A DNA stretch of 5,048 bases from Erysipelotrichaceae bacterium (GTDB taxonomy: Bacteria > Bacillota_I > Bacilli_A > Erysipelotrichales > Coprobacillaceae), in contig JAJQDJ010000319.1 in assembly GCA_021202205.1 (NCBI GenBank), forward strand, positions 1 through 5,048. Direction: 5' to 3'. The number at the start of each line of letters is the position of its first letter. Within the stretch, counting starts at the first letter, position 1. A model generated the notes under the pieces. The model ran no database searches, was not told where the DNA came from, and saw only the letters and a list, made by a program, of their open reading frames with translations. Made by a program: the position numbers and the translations under genes. Shown in pieces: positions 1 to 5,048 of the stretch.

Positions 1-45
1 TATCCATGTTTTTATATTAATGATGCCATTTTTGAAGTGCGAAAC

Positions 46-75
46 TTGAGTAATTGTTAAATTATATGTTAAAAT
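46..75 (+). promoter_or_regulatory. possible sigma-A promoter ahead of rsmE
   Basis: TTGAGT at 46-51 matches four of six bases of the -35 consensus. After an 18-base spacer, TAAAAT at 70-75 matches five of six bases of the -10 consensus and is preceded by the extended -10 dinucleotide TG at 67-68. Transcription would begin near 82, inside the Shine-Dalgarno and only about 10 bases before the start codon. That is uncomfortably close, so either the call is wrong or the leader is very short. In AT-rich DNA such matches also arise by chance. Confidence 0.3.
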
Positions 76-80
76 AGCTT

Positions 81-87
81 AGGTGAT
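81..87 (+). promoter_or_regulatory. Shine-Dalgarno that fixes the original rsmE start at 92
   Basis: AGGTGAT matches the 3' part of the ideal AGGAGGTGAT site and lies 4 bases before the ATG at 92. This ATG opens the sequence MQRYFID, the characteristic RsmE N-terminus. The site therefore marks the original start of the gene, although the frame it opens ends after 27 codons. Confidence 0.65.
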
Positions 88-91
88 GTCT

Positions 92-726
92 ATGCAAAGA
101 TATTTTATTGATAAGAGCTGTATTGAAGATGATTATATTTATATAAGATTATCAATATTGATAAAGGAATTTTAAAAAAACAGAAAGAATTATATGAAAA
201 TCATGAATTGGATGTTGATATAACGCTTATATATAGTCTACCAAAAAATGATAAATTTGAATGGGTTATACAAAAATCAACAGAATTAGGTGTAAATAGA
301 ATAGTTCCTTTATTATCAAAAAGATCAATTATTAAAACTGATGCTAAGACATTTTCTAAAAAATATGAACGTTATTATAAAATATTAAAAGAAGCCAGTG
401 AACAGAGCTATCGAAATCATATTCCTGAATTAACATCTCTTATTCATTTATGTGATATATCACATTATTTATCAGATATCAATTTGGTTGCTTATGAAGA
501 AGAAGCCAAACAAGGAGAACATCATAGCTTTTATCAGGCTATTCATAGTGAATATCAATCAATTACTATTATTGTTGGTCCTGAAGGTGGTTTTGAAGAA
601 TCGGAAGTAGAGATAATGAAACAAATGGGAATTACAAGTTGTTCATTGGGTAAAAGAATATTAAGAAGTGAGACAGCACCACTTTATATGTTGAGTGTAA
701 TAGGTTATAGCAGGGAGTTGAAGTAA
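92..726 (+). pseudogene. rsmE: 16S rRNA (uracil-1498-N3)-methyltransferase RsmE, internally deleted and frameshifted
   Basis: RsmE methylates N3 of U1498 in 16S rRNA using S-adenosylmethionine. It is a cytoplasmic SPOUT enzyme with an N-terminal PUA-like domain. The ATG at 92 begins MQRYFIDKSCIEDDYIYI, typical of RsmE, but this frame stops at the TAA at 173-175. The family sequence resumes in another frame, open from 133, with KIINIDKG at about 145-168, and runs through ITLIYSLPKNDKFEW to the TAA at 724-726. Counted from the TTG at 208, the SPOUT domain keeps its hallmarks: EASEQSYRN (62-70), VGPEGGFEESE (123-133) and LGKRILRSETAP (147-158). Compared with the Bacillus protein as I recall it (about 250 residues), some 37 residues (about 112 bases) are missing. 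They cover the HHI.NVMRM stretch of the PUA-like domain, and the loss shifts the frame. Translation from TTG 208 could give a 172-residue catalytic fragment, but no convincing Shine-Dalgarno precedes it. Family identity is near certain; the pseudogene call is probable. An assembly or sequencing error is the main alternative. Confidence 0.72.
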
Positions 727-1494
727 ATGGGATTTATTGAATATCTTAGTCGTTTTGGAAAAAAAATACCAGTGAATAAAACAGAATTATATCATCAAAT
801 AATGGTTCATGAAACCCAATTGAAAGCAATGGGTTTAAATATGAAAATCAAAAAGGATTTTGATTTATTTGAATATGAAATTATATATAATGGTTTGCAT
901 ACGCAAAATTTAATAGAAAATGCTTATGAAATGTTTTTAAATGAACATTATGATTTATTAGATTATTTAAACTATGATGAAAAACAAAAAATGTTTAATA
1001 GTGATATTCATCAAATACTCAATGAAGCACCACATTTTACAGACGGTGCCATTGATATTTATATTCCTTATTTGGAACCATTTGTTAATAAAAGATATAC
1101 AAATGATTATCAAATACTACAATTAAAACAACATAGAGATTATGTTAAGAATTTCAAAGTGAAACATGATTCACCTGAAAAAATGTATGGTTTATTAATT
1201 TACCGTACGGATTTTACATCCTTAAAAAATGTTTATGAAGATGAACGTCATATTGATATGTATTACGCTCCTTTAAAAGCATTGTATATTTTTAAAAAAG
1301 ACACAAGAAAACTTCTTAATAAAGTTATTTTGGTTGATGAAAAGAGTACTTATATTGATATTGATATCAATGATGTTAAGTTAATTGCATCATATTTAGA
1401 AGAATATCATTATCATGAATGTTTAGATTTGATGTATGAAAAGAAAATGATTTGTGAAAAAACATATCATAAGATTCAAAAAAAATATAAATAG
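727..1494 (+). CDS. uncharacterised Tyr-rich cytoplasmic protein, 255 aa
   Basis: I do not recognise this protein and assign no function. The ATG directly follows the rsmE stop codon, and AGGGAG at 712-717 lies 9 bases upstream as a plausible Shine-Dalgarno. The product is rich in Tyr (about 26 of 255, near 10%) and in Lys, Asp, Glu and Ile. It has only two Cys, both near the C-terminus, no signal peptide and no hydrophobic stretch long enough for a membrane helix, so it is probably soluble and cytoplasmic. Residues 1-100 look mainly helical. Around 175-215 strand-like segments (MYYAPLKALYIF, LNKVILVD, STYIDIDI) suggest an alpha/beta C-terminal half ending in a basic tail. I see no nucleotide-binding loop, metal-binding Cys/His cluster or known catalytic signature. 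Its place between rsmE and mtaB, with 0 and 11 bases of spacing, implies co-expression with translation-modification genes. It is probably a lineage-restricted family. That it is a real gene is well supported by length, RBS and tight packing. Confidence 0.85.
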   Translation: MGFIEYLSRFGKKIPVNKTELYHQIMVHETQLKAMGLNMKIKKDFDLFEYEIIYNGLHTQNLIENAYEMFLNEHYDLLDYLNYDEKQKMFNSDIHQILNEAPHFTDGAIDIYIPYLEPFVNKRYTNDYQILQLKQHRDYVKNFKVKHDSPEKMYGLLIYRTDFTSLKNVYEDERHIDMYYAPLKALYIFKKDTRKLLNKVILVDEKSTYIDIDINDVKLIASYLEEYHYHECLDLMYEKKMICEKTYHKIQKKYK

Positions 1495-1505
1495 AAAGGA
1501 TTTTT

Positions 1506-2816
1506 ATGAAAACAGTAGCTTTTTTAACATTGGGATGTAAAGTTAACACATATGAATCAGAAGCTATGATGAAATTATTTACATTGGATGGATACATAAG
1601 TGTTGATTTTAAGGATAAAGCTGATGTATATGTTATCAATACTTGTACTGTAACGAATACAGGTGATTCAAAGTCAAGACAAATGATAAGAAAAGCCATC
1701 AAACAAAATAAAGATGCTATCATATGTGTTGTAGGATGTTATAGTCAGGTAGCTAAAGATGATGTTTTAAAAATAGATGGAGTGAATATAATATTAGGAA
1801 CTTCTAGAAGAAGTGAAATTGTTGAATGTGTTCATGAATTCTTAGAGCATAGAAAAAAAATTATACGAGTTGATGATATTTTTAAGGTAGAAGAATTTGA
1901 AGATTTAGATGTTGATAGGTATCTGCATAATACCAGAGCATTTATGAAAATACAGGATGGATGTAATAATTTCTGTACCTATTGTATTATTCCTTATGCC
2001 AGAGGAAGAGTACGTTCAAGAAATCCTGAGAGTGTTATTGCTCAAGCACAAAAACTTGTGGATCATGGATTTGTAGAGATTGTTTTAACAGGAATACATA
2101 CAGCTGGTTATGGTTTGGATTTTACTGATTATGATTTTTATGATTTGTTAGTAGATTTAACAACAAAAGTTAAGGGATTAGAGAGATTGCGAATTTCTTC
2201 TATCGAGATGAGTCAAATAGATCATCGCATCATCGATTTAATTGCGACTTCACCTATTATTGTTGATCATTTACATATACCAATTCAATCAGGATGCAAT
2301 AAGATATTAAAAAGAATGAATCGTCATTATACAACTGAAGAATTTGCTGATAAATTAGTTGAGTTAAAAACAAAATTACCGCAATTATCAGTTACAACGG
2401 ATGTTATAGTAGGATTTCCAGGAGAAACTGATGAAGATTTTGAAATAACTTATCAATGGATTAAAGACATGCATTTTAATCAGCTTCATGCTTTTCCTTA
2501 TTCTCCTCGTCATGGAACGCCTGCAGCTAAAATGAAAGATCAAATTGATGGTAATATTAAAAAAGAGCGTGTTAGAAAATTATTGGATTTATCACATCAA
2601 TTACAATATGAATTTGCCTCATCACAAATAGGCAAGATATTAGAAGTATTAATTGAAGAGAGACATGGACAATATATGGTCGGTCATGCATCAAATTATT
2701 TAAAGGTTAATGTTGATTTAAATGAGGAGGCAATTGGGCATATCTATAGAGTTTATGTTGAAAAGCAGGAAGATGTAGAATTGATTGGAAGTGTGATATG
2801 TGAAAAGGTTGAATGA
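1506..2816 (+). CDS. mtaB: tRNA (t6A37) methylthiotransferase MtaB, radical SAM
   Basis: MtaB converts N6-threonylcarbamoyladenosine at position 37 of ANN-decoding tRNAs to its 2-methylthio form (ms2t6A), which stabilises codon pairing. The 436-residue protein shows the full methylthiotransferase layout. The N-terminal domain carries the three Cys for the auxiliary [4Fe-4S] cluster: C11 (LGCKVN), C47 (NTCTV) and C78 (VVGCYSQ). The radical SAM core carries C153, C157 and C160 (DGCNNFCTYC), TGIHTAGYG (195-203), RISSIE (229-234), HIPIQSG (257-263), LKRMNRHY (268-275) and TTDVIVGFPGET (297-308). A C-terminal TRAM RNA-binding domain spans about 376-432. LGCKVN and the TGIHTAGYG-type motif favour MtaB over MiaB or RimO. 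AAAGGA at 1495-1500 sits 5 bases before the ATG. Length is close to Bacillus YqeV, and the rsmE-mtaB order is conserved in Bacillota, here interrupted by the 255-residue gene. All key residues are intact. Its 3' end overlaps the Mur ligase by 17 bases. Confidence 0.95.
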   Translation: MKTVAFLTLGCKVNTYESEAMMKLFTLDGYISVDFKDKADVYVINTCTVTNTGDSKSRQMIRKAIKQNKDAIICVVGCYSQVAKDDVLKIDGVNIILGTSRRSEIVECVHEFLEHRKKIIRVDDIFKVEEFEDLDVDRYLHNTRAFMKIQDGCNNFCTYCIIPYARGRVRSRNPESVIAQAQKLVDHGFVEIVLTGIHTAGYGLDFTDYDFYDLLVDLTTKVKGLERLRISSIEMSQIDHRIIDLIATSPIIVDHLHIPIQSGCNKILKRMNRHYTTEEFADKLVELKTKLPQLSVTTDVIVGFPGETDEDFEITYQWIKDMHFNQLHAFPYSPRHGTPAAKMKDQIDGNIKKERVRKLLDLSHQLQYEFASSQIGKILEVLIEERHGQYMVGHASNYLKVNVDLNEEAIGHIYRVYVEKQEDVELIGSVICEKVE

Positions 2817-4263
2817 GTTATTTGATGTAAAAGAAGATTACAAAATTGAATCTATTCATAGTGATTCCAGATATGTTGTAAAGAATTCTATTTTCTTTTG
2901 TGTTGATGGTTTAAGCGTTGATGGTCATAAATATATTGAAGATGCTATTTTTCAAGGCGCTAAATGTATTGTTTATTCTAAACCAATTGCATATAAACAC
3001 CGAGAAATTGTTTATATTAAAGTTAATAACGTATTAGATGAATTAAATCGAGTTGCTGATTTATTTTATGATCACCCTAGTTATAAAATGACAATCATGG
3101 GCATTACGGGAACAAGTGGTAAGACTATCGTAGCTTTAATGATTAAAGATATATTATCTCATTATTTAAAAACTGGATATATAGGTACAAATAATATAGA
3201 GTATGATAATATTATAGAACAATGTCCTTACACAACTCCTGAATCTATATTTTTGCATAAGAAATTAAGTGAAATGGTTAAACATGATGTGAAAGGTGTA
3301 ACACTTGAAGTATCTAGTCATGGTTTGGCTTTGAAGCGTGTTGATAGTGTGCATTTTGATATTGCTATATTTACAAATGTATACGAAGAACATTTAGATT
3401 TTCATGGTACAATGGAACATCTTATGACATCTAAAGCAAAGTTATTTCAATTAGTCAATGAAAAGGGATATGCAATCTTAAATACTGATGAGGTAAGATT
3501 TTATAATTTGGTAAAAGATGATTTGAAATGTCATATTTTAACTTATGGTATTGAGCATCATGGTGATGTCATGGCTAGAAATATACAATTGTATATTGAT
3601 CATAGTGAATTCGATTTACAAATACATGATGAAATCAGACATGTATCATTACCATTATTAGGAAGATGCAACGTTTCTAATGTTTTGGCTGTTGTCACAA
3701 GTTTATTAGCTTTAGAAATGTCACCACAGCAGGTTATTGAATCATTAGGTTATATTAAAGGTATAGATGGTCGTATGGAATTATTAGAACATAGTTATCC
3801 ATTTCATGTGATTATCGATTATTGTCAGCATGCTAAAAGTTTTGAACTTATTTTTAAATTTGCAAAAGCTGTAAGAACTTCAGGCCGTATCATTGCAGTG
3901 TTTGGCGCACCTGGACGAAGAAATTTTAATAAACGTGAAAAAATAGGAAAATTAGCAAACGAGTATTGTGATCAAGTGATATTAACTGCAGAAGATAACC
4001 GTGATGAAGATATAGAAGATATTTGTTTGGATATTCAAAAGTATATTGAAAAACCAGTGAGTGTTATTATTGAAGATCGTAGTATTGCTATAGAACAAGC
4101 AATTGAAATAGCAAATAGAGATGATATAATATTAATCCTTGGAAAAGGGCATGAAAAATTTATGGCTTCTACAATTGGTAATGTTCCATATCCTGGAGAT
4201 AAATATGTGGCACTCAATGCCATTAAAAAAATATTTGAAGGAGGTGAAGAAGGTGACATATAA
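2800..4263 (+). CDS. murE: MurE-type Mur ligase, divergent C-terminal amino-acid-binding motifs
   Basis: MurE ligases add the third stem-peptide residue (meso-diaminopimelate or L-Lys) to UDP-MurNAc-L-Ala-D-Glu with ATP, in the cytoplasm. The GTG start gives MKRLNELF, a normal MurE opening, with GGAAG at 2787-2791 eight bases upstream. The three-domain layout is clear in 487 residues. N-terminal UDP-binding domain: DSRYVVKNSIFF (22-33) and DGHKYIEDAI (41-50). Central ATPase: P-loop GTSGKT (104-109), TTPE (145-148), EVSSHGL (170-176), HLDFHGT (198-204) and the probable carbamylated Lys K212. C-terminal domain: GRMELL (324-329), EDNR (398-401), DRSIAIEQAI (426-435) and GKGHE (448-452). Several signatures depart from canonical MurE: DHLDFH is EHLDFH, FN in the GRFN motif is CN (290-291), DYAHTPD is DYCQHAK (340-346), the CGGDRDKTKR-like segment is APGRRNFNKR (370-379), and DNPR is EDNR. 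A functional ligase is likely, but third-residue specificity cannot be read off. It may be a MurE paralogue rather than the main cell-wall enzyme, so the symbol is tentative. Confidence 0.85.
   Translation: MKRLNELFDVKEDYKIESIHSDSRYVVKNSIFFCVDGLSVDGHKYIEDAIFQGAKCIVYSKPIAYKHREIVYIKVNNVLDELNRVADLFYDHPSYKMTIMGITGTSGKTIVALMIKDILSHYLKTGYIGTNNIEYDNIIEQCPYTTPESIFLHKKLSEMVKHDVKGVTLEVSSHGLALKRVDSVHFDIAIFTNVYEEHLDFHGTMEHLMTSKAKLFQLVNEKGYAILNTDEVRFYNLVKDDLKCHILTYGIEHHGDVMARNIQLYIDHSEFDLQIHDEIRHVSLPLLGRCNVSNVLAVVTSLLALEMSPQQVIESLGYIKGIDGRMELLEHSYPFHVIIDYCQHAKSFELIFKFAKAVRTSGRIIAVFGAPGRRNFNKREKIGKLANEYCDQVILTAEDNRDEDIEDICLDIQKYIEKPVSVIIEDRSIAIEQAIEIANRDDIILILGKGHEKFMASTIGNVPYPGDKYVALNAIKKIFEGGEEGDI
4238..4247 (+). 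promoter_or_regulatory. strong Shine-Dalgarno that fixes the deoC start at GTG 4253
   Basis: AAGGAGGTGA is a near-perfect match to the anti-Shine-Dalgarno and lies inside the last codons of the upstream Mur ligase. The GGAGG core (4240-4244) is 8 bases from the GTG at 4253, the ideal distance. This chooses GTG 4253 over the upstream in-frame ATG at 4139 and implies that deoC translation starts while ribosomes are finishing the ligase. Confidence 0.85.
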
Positions 4264-4897
4264 TAAGTATATAGATCATACTATATTAAAAGCTGATGCT
4301 ACAAAACAAGATGTTATTAAAATTTGTGATGAAGCTATTGAATATGATTTTGCTTCCGTGTGCATTAATCCGTGTTGGGTAAGTTTTGCAGCTGATTATT
4401 TAAAAGGTAGTGATGTGAATGTGTGTACTGTTATTGGGTTTCCTTTAGGAGCAAATACATCTATAGTGAAAGCATTTGAGGCTAAGGATGCAGTTGATAA
4501 TGGTGCAGATGAAGTTGATATGGTTATTAATATTGGTGCTTTAAAAGCAGGTGATGAAGAAATAGTTTATCAGGATATTAAAGCCGTTGTTGATGCAACA
4601 GATAAATTAACAAAAGTTATTATTGAAACATGCTTATTAACCGATGAAGAAAAGGTAATTGCATGTAAGCTTGCTAAAAAGGCTGGCGCAGATTATGTTA
4701 AGACATCCACTGGATTTTCTACAGGTGGGGCAACGGTTCATGATGTCGCTTTGATGAAAGAAACTGTTGATGATGAGCTTAAAGTTAAAGCCAGTGGTGG
4801 TGTAAGAACATATGATGATATGTTAGCTGTTATTGAAGCTGGGGCTAGTCGTATTGGCACATCATCAGGGGTATCATTAATGAACCATAAGGATTAA
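4253..4897 (+). CDS. deoC: deoxyribose-phosphate aldolase DeoC
   Basis: DeoC is a cytoplasmic class I aldolase that cleaves 2-deoxy-D-ribose 5-phosphate to glyceraldehyde 3-phosphate and acetaldehyde, the last step of deoxynucleoside catabolism. Starting at GTG 4253, the product is 214 residues, close to Bacillus DeoC. It begins VTYNKYIDHTILK, matching the family's IDHT.LK opening. Family motifs follow in order: FASVCINP (33-40), CTVIGFPLGA (58-67), EVDMVIN (87-93), VIIETCLLTDEEK (122-134), VKTSTGFSTGGAT (149-161), VKASGGVRT (178-186) and EAGASRIGTSSG (195-206). By family knowledge K150 is the Schiff-base Lys, K179 the assisting Lys and D89 the proton-relay Asp; all are present. The upstream in-frame extension to the ATG at 4139 lies inside the Mur ligase in another frame and has no DeoC similarity. 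The gene overlaps the ligase by 11 bases. The usual partners deoB, deoA, pdp and deoR are not in this window. A terminator begins within its stop codon. Confidence 0.96.
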   Translation: MTYNKYIDHTILKADATKQDVIKICDEAIEYDFASVCINPCWVSFAADYLKGSDVNVCTVIGFPLGANTSIVKAFEAKDAVDNGADEVDMVINIGALKAGDEEIVYQDIKAVVDATDKLTKVIIETCLLTDEEKVIACKLAKKAGADYVKTSTGFSTGGATVHDVALMKETVDDELKVKASGGVRTYDDMLAVIEAGASRIGTSSGVSLMNHKD

Positions 4898-4927
4898 GGA
4901 AAATGAACGAAGTTTTCCTTTTTCTTT
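4896..4927 (+). terminator. intrinsic terminator closing the operon
   Basis: AAGGAAAA (4896-4903) and TTTTCCTT (4913-4920) form a perfect 8-bp stem around a 9-base loop, followed by a T-rich run continuing to about 4927 (TTTCTTT). The stem starts with the last two bases of the deoC stop codon. The stem has only two G-C pairs, so it is weak in energy, but its position and T-tract are typical of a Rho-independent terminator in an AT-rich Bacillota genome. Confidence 0.75.
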
Positions 4928-5048
4928 GTTTGTAAAAATGATTTTTAATTGTTAAACTGGAATTTAACTTTTCACTTTATAAATTTTACAAATAAACCCG
5001 AATTGCAAGCAGAAAGTGGAATTAAGATGAAAAAAATTTAATTTTTAT
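4928..5048. repeat. gene-free 3' flank with small dyads and short repeats
   Basis: No ORF of note exists on either strand. The stretch holds four small symmetric or repeated elements. An AT palindrome lies at 4933-4947, with 7-base arms around one base. A perfect 6-bp inverted repeat at 4951-4968 pairs GTTAAA with TTTAAC around a 6-base spacer. A 9-bp stem with one G-U pair joins TTTCACTTT (4970-4978) and AAAGTGGAA (5013-5021). TGGAATT is directly repeated at 4958-4964 and 5017-5023. This could be the edge of a dispersed repeat, an insertion-sequence end, or a leader for the next gene. I cannot name a family, and none of the elements is long enough to exclude chance. Confidence 0.3.

Larger units (their letters stand above)
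1..91. other. 5' flank / leader, no identifiable gene
   Basis: No gene can be supported here. One + strand frame is open from base 1 to a TAA at 58-60 (19 codons, ending in ...LSNC). It could be the tail of an upstream gene cut by the window edge. In Bacillus the gene before rsmE is prmA, but this tail does not look like a PrmA C-terminus that I recognise. The rest holds a possible promoter and the ribosome binding site for the gene starting at 92. Confidence 0.4.

Noticed and set aside
92..175. Stand-alone 27-codon small protein starting at 92
   Set aside because: Its first 18 residues are clearly the RsmE N-terminus, so it is the 5' remnant of the broken gene rather than an independent small ORF.
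1376..1723. Minus-strand ORF of 115 codons across the junction between the unassigned gene and mtaB
   Set aside because: It lies antisense to two well-supported genes, shows no family motif and covers the conserved mtaB N-terminus, so it is a shadow of the real coding frames.
4139..4252. N-terminal extension of deoC to the in-frame ATG at 4139
   Set aside because: The extra 38 residues overlap the Mur ligase in another frame and do not resemble DeoC, whose family start matches GTG 4253 with an ideal Shine-Dalgarno.
4035..4259. Minus-strand ORF of 74 codons opposite the end of the Mur ligase
   Set aside because: It is antisense to the conserved C-terminal ligase domain, with no recognisable motif, and is best explained as a shadow ORF.
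5003..5028. Possible promoter (TTGCAA with TAAGAT) near the right edge
   Set aside because: The spacer is only 14 bases, too short for a sigma-A promoter, and no gene follows within the window.
5028..5042. ATG at 5026-5028 region as the start of a downstream gene
   Set aside because: The frame stops after four codons, so no coding sequence can be supported there.

Overview
This 5,048-base window is AT-rich (roughly 30% G+C by eye) bacterial DNA with Bacillota-style ribosome binding sites (AAAGGA, AAGGAGGTGA). It uses the standard bacterial code: TGA terminates mtaB and TGG encodes Trp. The rsmE-mtaB pairing matches the yqeU-yqeV order of Bacillus. With the very low G+C, this suggests a gut Bacillota of the Erysipelotrichia/Coprobacillus type. 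The lineage is an inference from gene order, composition and protein style, not a proven assignment.

All genes are on the + strand and packed like one operon. Bases 1-91 are a short leader with a possible promoter and a clear Shine-Dalgarno. Bases 92-726 hold rsmE (16S rRNA m3U1498 methyltransferase), which appears broken: its true N-terminus is present in one frame, about 35-40 codons of the PUA-like domain are missing, and the catalytic SPOUT domain continues in another frame. Next come a Tyr-rich 255-residue protein I do not recognise (727-1494), the tRNA methylthiotransferase mtaB (1506-2816), a divergent MurE-type Mur ligase (2800-4263) and deoC, deoxyribose-phosphate aldolase (4253-4897). 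Spacings are 0 nt, +11 nt, a 17-nt overlap and an 11-nt overlap. An intrinsic terminator directly after deoC closes the unit.

Functionally the operon mixes translation-apparatus modification (RsmE on 16S rRNA, MtaB on tRNA position 37), a cell-wall-type amino-acid ligase and deoxynucleoside catabolism. The tight overlaps imply co-transcription and probably translational coupling, but not a shared pathway. The last ~130 bases carry no gene, only small AT-rich dyads and short repeats.

I see no convincing new multi-gene system. The points most worth checking are the lesion in rsmE, the altered signature motifs of the MurE-like ligase, the unassigned 255-residue protein and the repeat-like 3' flank.
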